Shown: positions 1 to 12,595, counted from the first letter of the stretch. The stretch is 64,000 bases of DNA from Micrasema longulum (GCA_022494885.1 JAGVSM010004940.1:1-64000), one strand, 5' to 3'. Translations and numbers: made by a program. Notes: a model not told the origin generated them from the sequence alone.

Positions 1-813
1 CCTTCCGCATACGTGTCACCTTTCTTTTGGATTGTTATTCTAATAATATATATATTTTTTACTATCTCTTTTTAATTCTTCTTAATGGTTATGTCTTAAC
101 ACGAGCACAGCCTAAAAAGTCTAAATAATTTTATGAATCTGCAAACGAAAGTAATTTTGGATAAATAAATAAATATCAACATTATATTTGGATGGGGTAT
201 TATTGTTCACAGAATGTTGCGGTAAATTATCTTGTGGGGTAGAATACACATATTGTATTACAATCCGTCATTTAATACGATATTTTATATAAGTATTTTA
301 AGCCACGATCAAAAATCATCAACAGCAACAAAAAAATAAATCCGTTAATCAGCGCAATTTTTTTTGAAATTCAAAACTTAACGCGTAAAATATTAACGCA
401 AAACTTAATTATTCAAATATTTAATAATCGGCATGAACTTTAATTAAGTAGTTCATATTTTATTACGTTTATAAACGTTACCCAAAAACTGGTTTCTCCT
501 CTTTCGCAACATAGTCATACTTAATAATAAAAAAAAACATTGACATCGCACAAATTAATATAATATTCAATGTATACATTAGAAAAAATATTTGTCCATT
601 AATATGGTTTTAAATAGAATTATTACAAACGCCTTTACACTAGAATTTTCTTTCAAATTATAATGTTTGTATTTACATGATTTAATTTTATATTGAAAAA
701 ACATATTTCACTATTATTCATTTATACAACTTTTCGTATTTCTATTTAATAATATATTCTTATATATTTAATAGCAAAATAATTCATTATGTGTATTGTT
801 TACTAGGAATACA
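1..813. other. Intergenic, nothing recognised
   Basis: AT-rich DNA without convincing coding frames, RNA genes or long inverted repeats. Confidence 0.6.
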
Positions 814-1052
814 TGTCGGCCTCTTGGTGTAGTAGTGAGCACGTCTGCTTACCATACAAGAGGTCTCGGGTTTGATTCCCAACGTGCTTGACATACAATA
901 TATAAATATATAAAAAGGTGTTCTTCTTCTAGAATATTTCATAGTCCCTGGACTAGCATTCAGTTAAGACATCTTGCCTTCATGAAACTAAAATGAATCG
1001 GTGTACCAATGCAGTGCTCTATGCACCATTATAAATGATGATACATAATCAT
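814..1052 (+). repeat. SINE family A copy (tRNA-derived)
   Basis: The head resembles a tRNA with an A box (TGGTGTAGTAGTGAGC) and a B box (GGTTTGATTCC) about 45 bases apart, i.e. an internal RNA polymerase III promoter. The body contains the family marker AGTCCCTGGACTAGC. The 3' part ends in GCAGTGCTCTATGCACC followed by GATGATA-type repeats. Confidence 0.82.
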
Positions 1053-1407
1053 ACTGTATAAAGCAAAGGCAAATGTAAATTACTGAATAAGTTTTTTTCT
1101 TTTCATTTCTTAGAGTAATATTATCATCTCTTTTTATTTTTGCCGTTTCTATTCTTTTTTACTCCATTATTCCTTGTCTTTCACCTTTCTTTTCTTTATT
1201 CTTTTCATTTATTTAAGTGTCCCGTTTTTTCACTTTTTATTTTGTTTTACCTTAGTCAACTCTTTTACGTAATTATAATTACACTTATTTTACACGAATT
1301 CCTAATCATTTCCATATAATAGGGTCGTGTACCCTTTTTCCAAAGCCCACCATGTCATACTAGAATGAATATGCCGTTGTTATGACGAATAAATACTTTT
1401 TATATAT

Positions 1408-2097
1408 TTAAGGGGGTTCTCTGGTTTGATGGGTTCGAAAAATCGTTTTTTTTTTGATAAATTGTTTCCTTAATATATCTAGAATGTGTTAGTCAAGTAA
1501 ATTTTTAAAATTCAAAGCCATTATAAAAAGATACAGCAGTTAGAAGAGACAGGCATTCGGAGCGCTGCGCTGGTATGAGTTGTAACTGAACTTAAAACGT
1601 GTCTTCCTCAATATTATGTTTTTTTTAACTTTCCTCCGTCATATCTTGAGAACGGCTTGGCTGCTTCACTTCAAATTTATAGGGTCGATATATAGACGCA
1701 CGAAATGATCTATTATCATCCCAAAATTTTAAATTTTTCCATTTTTTTTTTGTTCCGAAGTCTGTAAAAAATCAGATTTTCAAAATATTCTTTTCGTAAT
1801 AGTCCGTTCTGTGGATATAAGCTTACAAGTTAAAACCCCGCCAATTTTTTTAGTTTCAAATAAGCCAATCGCTGATTTTGCGGAGGGGGTGAACGTCCAT
1901 TTGTTCAAGGGAGGTTTCTTTAGACCGCTATAACTTTGGTTTTAATGAATATTTTTAGCTAAAAATTTATGTGTATACTCTTGAAACACTTATAAACAAA
2001 TTGTTAAAACTCCAAAGTTCAATCTTTTCATTGGTTCTCACGAAAAAAATCAAAAAAATGTTTAAAAATCCGACCGTCAAACCAGAGAACCCCTTAA
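1408..2097. mobile_element. TTAA-flanked nonautonomous DNA transposon, copy 1
   Basis: TTAA at 1408-1411 and 2094-2097 flank a 682-base unit. Its ends are inverted: GGGGGTTCTCTGGTTTGATG on the left and GTCAAACCAGAGAACCCC on the right. There is no coding capacity. The TTAA target duplication points to a piggyBac-type transposase, although the GGGG terminus is not the CCC typical of that superfamily. Confidence 0.75.
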
Positions 2098-2440
2098 GTT
2101 CCGCTTCAAGACGTTTACAAGTGTAATGATTTGTCGCGTGCATGTATTTTTTTGTCTACATCTCAACGAGTTGGTCACTTGGCCGGCTGCCTGCCGTCGT
2201 GAATGCATTTACAGTCAATCATTTGTGTAGTGAATTTGTTTTGTTTAATCTCGCGTTGTTTAGTCGCTGCGGCTAAATGCTCGTCCAGCGTCCAGCTGCG
2301 ATTTTATACATTCAGGAGTAACAAACACAACATACATTATTTCTTTGAATAAATCCGTGTTCATTAATTAGGGACAGGGTTCCATGGATACATATCATTA
2401 TTGTTGAATATACAGGGTGTTTTTCAAACCCTGTCACACC

Positions 2441-2723
2441 CGAAACCACGATGATCAGTATGGGCAAGAAGACATATAATCATATTTTTAAAAATATTTA
2501 GAACAAAGAAAATTGGTAAAAATATAATATTTAAAAAGGGGAGAAGCGAGGGGAGCGTTTTTCGCGTATCAGTCTCCCCCTCCAACCCCCTCGTTTTACT
2601 CCTGCAGAAGTAAGCAACCGTTTGTTTTTTTTTATATTTCATTTTTTGAAATTTAATTCGTTCTAAAAAAATATTTTAACGTGCCAATATGTCTTCTTGC
2701 TCATACTGATCATCGTGGTTTCG
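2441..2723. repeat. Inverted repeat with ~38-base arms
   Basis: The left arm from 2441 (CGAAACCACGATGATCAGTA) and the right arm ending at 2723 are reverse complements over about 38 bases with one mismatch. The spacer of about 205 bases contains a C-rich block and no gene. This is a MITE-like unit. Confidence 0.7.
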
Positions 2724-3104
2724 GAAACTTAAACACATACTATTTTCCTTAAAATACACAGTTTACCCTAAAGATGGCTTCTGCAATGGTAGTCGAAACG
2801 TCGGATTGCGATATTGTAAGTAAGAGTGGTTCCTTTGCTAACAGTACTTGTAACTATTTTTTTTTAAATGTTTTTTTTTGTATTTGTATTTTTTGTTTAG
2901 TTTTTTTACGTTTTGTAAATACATTAATCTGTGTGTATGCAATCAAATTAGTAATTTTGTTATTTTGAAACATTTTTGTTTATTATTATATTCATATTTA
3001 TTAATAAATTATGAATATAAGAAAATAAATTATGGAAAAATGAGAAGTTATGAAAAGAGTTTGTCGATGAAAAATAGGTGGTGCCCACCACCCGCCACCC
3101 TACC

Positions 3105-3150
3105 GATATTTTAGAATGTGCTCTAGAGTACAAAAAGGTTGGGAACCCCT
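3105..3150. mobile_element. hAT-like terminal sequence
   Basis: Ends with GGTTGGGAACCCCTG, which in reverse is CAGGGGTTCCCAACC, a common terminus of hAT-family elements. The partner end was not found, so this is an isolated end. Confidence 0.4.
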
Positions 3151-3152
3151 GC

Positions 3153-3360
3153 CCTAGAGAGTGATTAACTTGGGGATTTTTATTTTTTGCATGCGTTTAC
3201 ACTTTGCTTCATATCCACATGTTTGCCACACTGATGATTATTTCAAATAAATATAACACGTAAAATCAAACATGATGATTTTAATTAAGAACATTATTGC
3301 GAGCTTAAGAATTATCCACAACACTTAATTAGTTGACGTTTAATAACCAGTGTGTGATTA
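3153..3360. repeat. Dispersed repeat shared with 11033-11340, copy 1
   Basis: Begins CTAGAGAGTGATTAACTTGG and contains GCGTTTACACTTTGCTTCAT, CCACACTGAT, TTAGAACATTATTG-like and GACGTTTAATAACCAGTGTG segments also present at 11033. It is noncoding. The left edge coincides with the hAT-like terminus. Confidence 0.6.
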
Positions 3361-3416
3361 TATGAAGTAAAATATAGTCCTGATCATATTTTACAGGAAT
3401 GTTAGGTGATCAGTCT

Positions 3417-3635
3417 AAAGCTAGGGTTTCCTAGGACAGCGGTGCCCGTATTTTAACGGCCGTAGTGAACGGTGATGCAGTGGACAGCCGTCGTAACGGT
3501 GACTAGAGTGTGGTTTCCTAGGAAAACGGTGTTATCAACGCCATTTAACACCGTTTCCCTAGGAAACCACTCTCTAGTCGACGTTAAGATGGCCGTTAAA
3601 ATACGGGCACCGCTCTCCTAGAAAACCCTAGCTTA
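3417..3635. repeat. Long palindromic MITE, copy 1
   Basis: Left arm TAGGGTTTCCTAGGACAGCG and right arm ending CCTAGAAAACCCTA pair through most of the 219 bases. GCCCGTATTTTAACGGCC on the left is matched on the right as GGCCGTTAAAATACGGGC. The element is GC-richer than its surroundings and folds into one hairpin. Confidence 0.8.
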
Positions 3636-3679
3636 AGGCCTTAGGTGTCAAGGAAAATAAAATACTGCAGTGTTTTCAG

Positions 3680-3985
3680 CATGAACAAATGTTTGTAGAT
3701 AGGCTAGTTTTCCTCCCTAGGGAGTTATTTCGATCTAAATTTGTTGCAACATAGAGGGAAGGTTCAGCGGGATGAATCTCATTCACATGATAAAGTTTTC
3801 AGCTCTTTTACTTCACAAAAGTCAATAAATGGAAGACTTAAGGAAATGTGGATGTTTAAACATGGGCGGAATGGTGAATGTTACACAGTGTCTAAAGTGG
3901 TCACTTGAACCAGCCAAAAACAGGCCATAAGCCATGTAAATGCCTAGACTTCCATATTCCCTTCTCGAAAATGTTTTCAATTGTG
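3680..3985. repeat. 12-copy foldback family, copy at 3.7 kb
   Basis: Family markers: outer flank (AATGTTTGTAGATAGGCTAG), terminus near GTTGCAACATAGAGGG, AATGGTGAATGTTACACAGT, and the closing arm CATAAGCC...TGCCTAGACTTCCATATTCC. The left inner part is deleted. Confidence 0.65.
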
Positions 3986-4080
3986 TGTTTAATTTTTCAG
4001 ATTTAAAATCTCATTTTTCGCATGTGTATTGGACTACACAGAATCGTATTGCGCGGATGTTTCTGGAACAGTAAGGAAAG

Positions 4081-4330
4081 GGTCGGCCTTATGGTGAATG
4101 GTCAGCGCGTTTGCCTACCATGCAAGAGGTCTCGGGAGGATACGAAATATTTGTTTAAAAGGGTTTTTTCACACTAGAATATTTCATAGCCCCTTGACCG
4201 GTACCTGAAGCGTAAGACTGATCACCTTACCTTCAAGTAACAACATTGATCGAAATATGCTGCGAAATATGCTGCTGTGTACCATTACTGATCGCGCCAC
4301 TTGCCCGCTAGCAGATGCACGCTCGAAAAT
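4081..4330 (+). repeat. SINE family A copy with long 3' variant
   Basis: The head begins GGTCGGCCTTATGGTGAATGG, but the B box is damaged. Its 3' part, from ACCATTACTGATCGCGCC to GCACGCTCGAAAATTG, differs from most copies and is shared with the copy at 6017. Confidence 0.75.
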
Positions 4331-4334
4331 TGTG

Positions 4335-4570
4335 AATTTGAAAAGGTGCGAAGAGTTGAAAAAATGTGGATGATTAAACATAGGCAGAATAGTGAACGTT
4401 AGTGTGTAAAGTGGTCACATAAACCAGCCAATGACTAGTCGTAGGGTCTGTAAATGCCTAGACTTCCATATCCCCTTCTCAAAAATGTTTTCGCTCTCTG
4501 TTGCAAAAATGTAGATCTAAATGACTCTATCCAGCCTGTCAACAAATATTTGGACATACCCAAAATTTTT
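4335..4570. repeat. 12-copy foldback family, right half only
   Basis: Contains TGTGTAAAGTGGTCACATAA, CCAGCCAATGACTAG, TGCCTAGACTTCCATATCC and the outer flank CAAATATTTGGACATACCC. It is fused directly to the SINE at 4081. Confidence 0.6.
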
Positions 4571-5447
4571 CTGCTTATTTTGATAGTCTTTTAACAAACT
4601 TAATGCCCCGACAAGTTGCAAGCAGTCGTGATAAATCCGGACTATACATGTACATGACCATTTAAATTATTATTATTTTATTTTATTTTATTTATTTGAA
4701 TAACCAGCAGCCATAATAATCTTATATATAACAAAACAAATAAGCCAATTACAGGTTTTCACAAGTAGTATCACAGTTAGTTAAAAAAGATTCTCGAACA
4801 TAAAATCAATAGTAATTTAATGTAAATTCAAAAGCAAAGAAAAATAACTACGAATTATTTCGAAAGCAAACGCCGTACGTCATTAAGATTATTTGCGAAT
4901 AAATCAATGTTAAATTATTTATTTATTACATTAAAATTATTAAAAGTTCGCCATAAATATGAATTTTGCCTATAATTAGATGAAACAAGAGGTATGTGAA
5001 GAAGAAAGTTATTTCTTTAAACTTTGGAAGGAACATTCATAGAAAGTTTGCACAGTAGTTCAGGACAGTCGATTGAACCAGAGGCAATTTTTAGTAAATA
5101 AATTATATCCGCTATTTCACGACGTTTTTGCACAGGCAAAAGGTGATGTTTTTTACATATATGAATATACTGATCGGATTTAAACTCAAGTTTCAACCGG
5201 AAACACATGAACTTTACGTATTTTTTTTACAGTATATTATAATAGATACATTTAAATTTTATTATAAAAATATAATACACATTAAATAAAATAAATAAAT
5301 TAACATATAAGTCATTTAAAATAAAACTACAGACAACCAACACAAATTGTTAAACAATTTTTAGATTTATAACTTGATAAACTGACAGACAAGACAAGAC
5401 AGTTTGTATTATACCTAGAGGATTTAATATCAATATATTGTAACACC

Positions 5448-5706
5448 ATCATCATTCCCTTTCCACTTTCCTTATGATGCATAGGGCACTGCATTGGTAC
5501 ACCGATCGCAGCGTATCTTGACTATTTTTGTCACATGGAGGTAAGATGATCAGTCTATCGCTTCATGAGCCAGTCCAAGGACTTCGAAAATATTCTACTG
5601 TAAAAACACCTTTTTAAATAATGTTTCATGTCAACCATTTCGGAAATCGAACCCGAGACCTCTTGCATGGTAGGTAAACGCGTTTACCACTGCACCACGA
5701 GGTCGA
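5448..5706 (-). repeat. SINE family A copy
   Basis: Reverse-oriented full-length copy. The tRNA-like head is at the high-coordinate end (GTCGACCTCGTGGTGCAG) with an intact B box (GGGTTCGATTTCC), and the 3' block GCAGTGCCCTATGCATC lies near 5490. Confidence 0.82.
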
Positions 5707-6016
5707 CAAAGACATTGCAACAATACCAAGAATTTATAAATTTTGCCATTCCTTATTTACTTCGTTATCTTTATTTTTATTTACCTAAATATGTTAAGTA
5801 TAATGTATCGCATAGTATTTCATTTTTTTGTTTTACTTTTTTATTTCGTATCTTGAAATAGGGCCCACATAAACATGTGTGCTCTAATAATATCAATGTA
5901 CATCTTAAATTAAATTTATAAGTTATTTAACACACATTTCTTACTGAACCATCTATTTGAATTTTGATTTTAACAAATTACGACAGAGACGTAGAACTTT
6001 TTAGAGAAGTGAATGT

Positions 6017-6285
6017 CAGCCTCGTGGCGTAATGGTCAGCGCGTTTGCCTACCATTCAAGAGGTCTCGGGTTCGATTCCTGACATGGTTGCCATGAAACA
6101 TTTATTTAAAAGGGTGTTTTCACATTAGAATATTGTATAGTCCCTAGACTGGTACCTAAAGCGTAAGACTGATCATCGTACCTTCATGTAACAAAAATGA
6201 TCAAGATACGCTGCAATTGGTGTACCATTACTGATCGCGCTACTTGCCCGCTAGCAGATGCACGCTCGAAAATTGCTGGTTCGCG
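6017..6285 (+). repeat. SINE family A copy with long 3' variant
   Basis: Well preserved head (GTCAGCCTCGTGGCGTAATG and B box GGGTTCGATTCC). It carries the same alternative 3' part as the copy at 4081 (CTTGCCCGCTAGCAGATGCA), so the two define a subfamily. Confidence 0.82.
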
Positions 6286-6562
6286 GGATGCGTTATCCTT
6301 TATTCACTTTGCTACAGAACCCTGAATACTCATCCTAGCAAATGTGCTATGTGCAACTGTGTGACCAATATTAATTTACATTTCTAGTAATATTATAAGT
6401 TTTGTATGATTAGTTATTTATGTTATGTATAATTTTTATGTGACAACATTTACAATAACAATATTATGTAGAAGCCTCTAATTGGACTTTATGATATGTG
6501 TTTATGGTATAATTGATTCTTATATATAGATGTGTGCACATAGATTAAATGTGGCGTAACAA

Positions 6563-6614
6563 ATTACAGTGCCCTATGCACCATTAGATGCGGAATGATA
6601 ATGATGATGATGAA
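6563..6614 (+). repeat. SINE family A, 3'-end fragment
   Basis: Only the tail (CAGTGCCCTATGCACCATTA) and a run of ATGATG repeats remain, directly abutting a foldback element. Confidence 0.6.
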
Positions 6615-6615
6615 T

Positions 6616-7013
6616 ATAGATATCCAAGCATCTACAGGGCTTATGACCTGTCATTGGTTTGTTTAAGTGGCCACTTTACACACTGTGTAACATTCTTTAT
6701 TACACTTTTATTAGATGTAACATTGTTTATTACTTTATTAAAAATATTTTTAGGCGTTTCCTAGTATTTAGGTGAAGTAATTCAATTATATGAATCTCAC
6801 CCGCCACAATAAAGGCTTTAGCTCAATAACTCAAAGACGACAACAGATGGAAGAATCGGAGGAATATAGATGTTCAAATATATTAGGCAGAATGGTGAAT
6901 GTTACACAGTGTGTAAAGTGGCCATTTAAAACAGCCAATGATAGGTCATGAGCACTGTGGATGCGTAGACTTATATATTCCCTTCTATAAAATGTTCTTC
7001 ATCTCTGTTGTAA
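6616..7013. repeat. 12-copy foldback family, nearly full copy at 6.6 kb
   Basis: The left arm (AGGGCTTATGACCTGTCATT, CCACTTTACACACTGTGTAA) and right arm (ACACAGTGTGTAAAGTGGCC, GCCAATGATAGGTCATGAGC) are reverse complements. The end CATCTCTGTTG is intact on the right. Confidence 0.75.
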
Positions 7014-8119
7014 TATTTTAATATAATCAGCTCCCTGGTTGGACAATTTTTTTACTGCCATAAGGCACAATAATATAGTGCAATATATTGACATAATTTT
7101 AATAACTGTTTTTTAATTAAAAAAATTGTATTATATTTTTATAATTGAACACTTTTGTCATTTTTGCCTTGTACACTTATAAAATAATTAAATTTGTAAT
7201 ACTTCATAACTTTATGATTTGAAAATTGCGTTTTATTTTAATATAATGCATAATTTAATAACGCAATGCTTTTTTAAAATAATTATTAATTAAAGGATTC
7301 AATTCACAAATACATATTATATTATGTTGACAGAACCGTAGCTCTGGGCACCATTGTCCTCGTTTCTTCATATCCCTCCCAGTTGGTGACTCCTGCCTCC
7401 TGGTGCAGGTAGGTCCAGGTCCTGTGTCCTGCGGCCATTTCAAGGTCGGCCATGGCTGAGCCATCGTCTGGGATATAAGTGGAACTTCACATGGGTGGTT
7501 CGTTAGGTATACTCACTATCAGTTTAAAATAAAAATAAATTAAATACGCTTTCAATCTCAAACTAGCTGCCAAAAACTCAATCGAAAAAATGACATCTTT
7601 TGGATACTGTGAACATTCTAAAGTTTTAGTAGTTTACAAATGGGCAGAATGGTAAACGTTACAGTTCGTAATGCGATCACTTTAACCAATCGCATTTTCA
7701 CACAGGGGCTTATGCCGGACTCATTCGTCTTTAGAATCGTATGTGACTTCCGTAATTTGACGAGTGACAGCATTCTTGAATCACATATACGAAAGTCGAT
7801 TGAAAACCAGTTGACTTTACCTCGACTGCCCCAAAGCACTCGATATTGACAATTGAATGCGACATCGTTACTTCAGCTGTCGAACTTTCTTCGTGTAAAA
7901 CTTCATTCGTGTTTGAATGACGAGTATTTTAACTTATCTTAAAATTTACAACACTGATAAATGTTACAATGTTGGTGTATCGACAATTGTGCAAGAAATA
8001 TTACTGTACTTATTTTCAATCGATTATCAAATGAAATATTACTTGAAAAAATATTTTATCGCTCGTCAATGTCAATGTTTATTCGTATTGTTTATCTCGT
8101 AATTATATGACGGCGGGAC
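7014..8119. other. Intergenic, unassigned
   Basis: No gene. A short diverged stretch at about 7640-7720 (GGGCAGAATGGTAAACGTTA, CACAGGGGCTTATGCC) recalls the arms of the 12-copy foldback family. A G/C-richer stretch at 7330-7470 is unidentified. Confidence 0.45.
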
Positions 8120-8700
8120 AATTTCCCACGTTCATATAATTTTAGCGAGGATCTTCTAGAATGAGGGTATGTTTCATCTCTTTCTTTCCCATGCAAAACT
8201 ATTGAGACAAGACGTCACGTTCTTTTGTTTTGTCCTCCCCTTACGGGGGTGGTATTCGGATCCTCTGCCTCTGACCACCCAGGGAGTCCTTCTTTATTCA
8301 AACTCGTTCTCTTATTGTAAATATCCGTGTTTTTACTTATGTTTTGTGTAATTTATGTTTATTATGTTACAATATTTTCAAGAAAATGTTTTTGTATATT
8401 TGGATACGTTTATTTATTTAAATTGTTTGTTAACATATTTTTTTGGCATTGAGGGGATCCTGAGGGGTGGGGACGACGTGTTGGCCTCTGTCCATACGTC
8501 CTACTCCCCCCTCCTTAATCTGCATAGAGTTTGTATTCCTTAGGAATATTTATAATAACTTTCCTCTATGCGCAGCTGACAGAGAGTCCCCCAGGACTCT
8601 ATAACAGCTGCGGGTGGATGGTGGGTTTAAGGGTCTCCCCTCAATATAGAGACAAGACATTCGTTTTGGGACATTTTAGAAATTGGCCCGCACAGAGAAA
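8120..8700. other. GC-richer unassigned block, probable repeat relic
   Basis: Compared with its flanks this block has many G/C runs (CCTCCCCTTACGGGGGTGG, GAGGGGATCCTGAGGGGTGG, CAGGACTCTATAACAGCTGC). Short frames exist, but none resembles a known protein. The repeated GACAAGAC motif near both edges (8208, 8651) suggests an inserted element. Confidence 0.35.
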
Positions 8701-11032
8701 TATGTAGCGCGGATTTACGTAGGGCAATTTTTCTGTATGGCATTCGATATAATAATATATCAATAAAAATATGCGTATTAATAGGTACTTATATGTTTTA
8801 AAACTTTTTAAAATATTATTTACGTTCTTTACAATAGGTTAAAGGAACTTTTTTTTGAAAATTGGTAGCGAATTTTGGGGAGTCTTTGACCCAATGGACA
8901 TAAGGCAAAGCCGCCACTGCACAGTGAATAAAAATCTTTCAGGAGAGGACAAACATTAAAACCGTACGGGCATATTTAAATCGGAGAGAACTATTTCTGT
9001 ATTTCGAGACGCCTATGGTCAGAATATATTAACCCTTTAGGTGGCTTGTGCCTAGTGGGAAATGCACATACTCGGTCCACGGACGGCACATTCCGTGTGG
9101 CCGAATGCATCCGACATGCCTTGAGCTGCGGGGACGAGTCCCTGACAGCCTCACGTGTGCAGTGTGCAGTGTGCAGCGTGTAGTGTGCATTGTAGATATT
9201 ATGCATAGACATCACCGATCATTAGACTCAACTAAACCTTACAAGCTGCACGAGAATGGATTGCCGAACAAATAGTATATTTAATTTCTTTGTAATGTCA
9301 TTATTTTTCTCAAGATTTCGTTGCCCGTACAAAATCATTTAGTCAATAAAGCCCTTTTTGATTTTTTATTTCTAGAATTAATTACCATATTAAAAAATGA
9401 AGGAATGATCGCAATAAGCTATTTTATACGCGAATAAAACATCGAAGTCGACATTCGTCTTAAAAATGCTTTTTAAAGTTTAAATAAAAATCTGAAGTCC
9501 ACTTTGTTTTAGTGCAAAAACATCAGTCGTCCCAGATATTAATTTATTTAAAAAATCAATATTTTTCATTAAAAGTTCTTTATAGGTTGAAATTATCTCA
9601 TTTGGTCAAAAAGTTGTGATGTTTTGGAAGTCGCACAATCACAAAACCTTTTTTCTTGAACATTTTGTTTAATGTGACACCCGTAGTTTATCCTTTAAAA
9701 TACAGATTATTATCCGTTTCGAACAAATACTTTTAATTTCTTAACTTATCAAAGCACAACAGAGGGAAATAAGAAAAAATTGCATTCAAATAATAGGTTT
9801 TAAATGTTGTTATTACTTTTTATTTACTCAATCCAATTACTATTTTTTTAGTGATGCTCATAATTTAGTATATTTGATTGAATAATCATTGATCAATAAA
9901 TGAATGCATAACATCGTAACTGTATTTGATGAGGAACATCTTACTTTACCGTAAGTTTAAAGTTTTTGTTATGATTTTATTTTTAAAAGCCTATAATGTT
10001 TAAATGTTTCTAGATATCTACTCGTATATATTCAACATCAGTAGTATACTACATACAAACAGATACTACTGTACAAAGTACAAAATTATTTACATACTGT
10101 AAATAGTGGAAGGTTCACGAATAATAAATGTTAGAGACAGGTCTACCTGTCTGAAATAATTCAATAAATAGGACAATGGAGAGCAAATATAATTTATTGC
10201 ACGAATCTTTCACCGTTCGGATACCCAATACAAAAGGTAGTAATGGTTTTAATACAATCGGACATAACGCAAACATTTTATCGCAAATAAGTTTCACAGT
10301 TTCATTGTCTTCCTAGGCATAGAAACCTCCATCTTATATCCTCAGTATAAGATCGCAGGTGGACAAGAAACTAGAACACAAAGAAAGTAGCGAGGAGACA
10401 TAACCGAGCCAAGACAAGATTCTAGATATGTTTATATTTTATCGAAGTCTTAAAATCACCAAAGAATCATAATAGGGTTAATAAAAGTTTGTGGACAAAG
10501 CGACATTTTTAATTGGAAATGACACTCAAATATTTCTGGGCTCGGACGCGAATTGGTTTCCTACCTTCTGGTAGGAAACGAATTCGTAGGATCACCAACG
10601 ACTTCATTTTTATAAAAATAATAAACTCACTTCAGCGGAAGAATTTCTTTTGATGATTTTTTTATCGTTGCTTTTGGATGGTAATCGAAATGAATGAGTA
10701 TTTTGTGATTATGGACACCTGTACAAGTTTCATTTCTCTTGTTTTTGGAAGGGGGAGATCGCTTTAGTACACGGAATTATTTATATTTAGTTGCGATTCT
10801 CTGGCCGAGCAATTACCGTTTCCGAATTTCGTGATAAATTTCTCAGTTGTAAAAAAGCATTCACAGCGTTCTGTGCAGTAATATGCTGACACAATTATCA
10901 AAATAATTAATGTAAATGTACAATTATGTTACCGGGATAGAAAAAACATTCTACCCTGAGTATCGAATGTACTAAAAACAAAGATCGGAACTTTGGATGC
11001 AACTGGAACGCTATTCTGAATTTTCTTTACAC
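8701..11032. other. Intergenic, mostly featureless
   Basis: Contains a GTGTGCAGTGTGCAGTGTGC-type microsatellite at about 9155-9195 inside a G/C-richer patch (9040-9200) and the short palindrome at 10550. No gene recognised. Confidence 0.5.
10550..10585. repeat. Short palindrome
   Basis: GAATTGGTTTCCTACC, a four-base loop, then GGTAGGAAACGAATTC: a 16-pair stem with one mismatch. No associated gene. Confidence 0.6.
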
Positions 11033-11340
11033 TCTAGAGAGTGATTATTTTATGGATTTTTATTTTTTGAATGCGTTTACACTTTGCTTCATATCTGGCC
11101 ACACTGATAAATAAATATGAACACGTGAAATCAAGCGTGATGATTATAATTTAGAACATTATTGAGACCTTAAGCATTACTTAAAACACTTCATCGGGTT
11201 GCATTGACCAAACTGGATTCGTTTTTTCCGTTTTTATATCATTTGACGTTTAATCACCAGTGTGGCCATTGTTTAAACCAAAGTGTCATCGCATTCAAAA
11301 TATAAAACTCCTCAAATTAACGACTATACCCTAGGGTAGA
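11033..11340. repeat. Dispersed repeat shared with 3153-3360, copy 2
   Basis: Same order of segments as the copy at 3153, with an extra stretch near 11190-11240. It ends around CCCTAGGGTAGAG. Family and mechanism unknown. Confidence 0.6.
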
Positions 11341-12077
11341 GAAGATCGAAGGATAGCTGGTCATTAATTTCCCAGGAGTGAGGAACCAAAAAACAGACCC
11401 TGAATCTAAGACAAATGGATGAAGAAGAAGGAGATTTTGATTTAAACGTATTTTTATTGTTTTTTTCACACGTTTTCGTACAATTAAATGCTTTTTTTTA
11501 CCGCGTATAAGAAAACATTTTTATATCCAATTTCCCGTGGAACTGAATTTCCTCATTGACTTTTAGAAAATCTAGTTTTCAGGTTTTTTAGGTTTTTTAA
11601 TTTATTATGATAATTTCATATTGATTCGTAACCTAGTACCTTTGCACTGTGTATAAAATGCAGAGGCTGTGAAGTCACCGGTTACATTCCCAGCAAGACG
11701 AATAAAAAACTCAGATTCGATTATTGTTATTATGTTATTTTATGAGCAACGAATTTATTGACCGTTATTCCATCCTACTGTACCGGTGTGTAATGTAGGT
11801 TCGGAGCTGTTCAGATGTTCAAAGAACTTACTGAAAAAAGGAACAATCTTAAATTATATCTCCATACTCACAGTACACAATGTAAACTGGAAAGCAGTCG
11901 TGAGCTTCTCTGTGTGAGATAAAACAAACCATAATATTAAACGGATAAAAAATGTAAACCACGATTGTACAACAGTGTACACAATAATATTACAGTATGT
12001 GTTCACGTATTTTCTTTACTACAGATAGGTATTTCAACATGATATGCATTATAATTATGTTGATTTATTGTCAAATT

Positions 12078-12595
12078 ACAACAGGGATGGAGAATACCTT
12101 AAATAAGGGAATATGGAGGTCTGGGCATTTAGAGGGCTTATGACCTGTCATTGACTGGTTTAAGTGGCCACTTTACACACTGTGTAACATTCACCCTTTT
12201 GCCTATGTTCGAACATCCATATTTCTTCAACTCTTCCATTTGCTGATTTTAGTGAAGTTAAAGAGCTTAAACCTTTATTGTAGTGAAGAGATTCATCTGG
12301 CGGAATTATTTCACATACTAGGCAACGCCTGAAAACAATTTTACAATTTTTAAACTTCTTCTTGGACCAGTTGGTTTCATTACAATATTTAAGTTTGTTC
12401 AAATGTTTGTAGACAAAAGACTGGATTTGACAGCCAATGACAGGTCATAAGCCCTGTAAATGCCTAGACCTCCATATTCCCTTATTAAAGGTATTCACCA
12501 TCCCTATTGTAATTTGTTAATCTTATGACTCCCGAGGGGGTGATATCCAGTATTTTGTCTACAAACATTTGGACAAACTCAAATATTGTAATATT
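12078..12595. repeat. 12-copy foldback family, full copy at 12.1 kb
   Basis: Both termini are present (ACAACAGGGATGG at 12078; CCATCCCTATTGT at 12510), with arms of over 100 bases and a central GGCAACGCCTGAAAAC segment. The outer flank to 12595 (TTGTCTACAAACATTTGGAC) is shared with other copies, so the real element extends past the internal termini. Confidence 0.78.

Noticed and set aside
9048..9275. 75-codon frame in a G/C-richer patch
   Set aside because: Composition is driven by a GTGTGCA-type microsatellite, and a complementary frame of equal length exists on the other strand.
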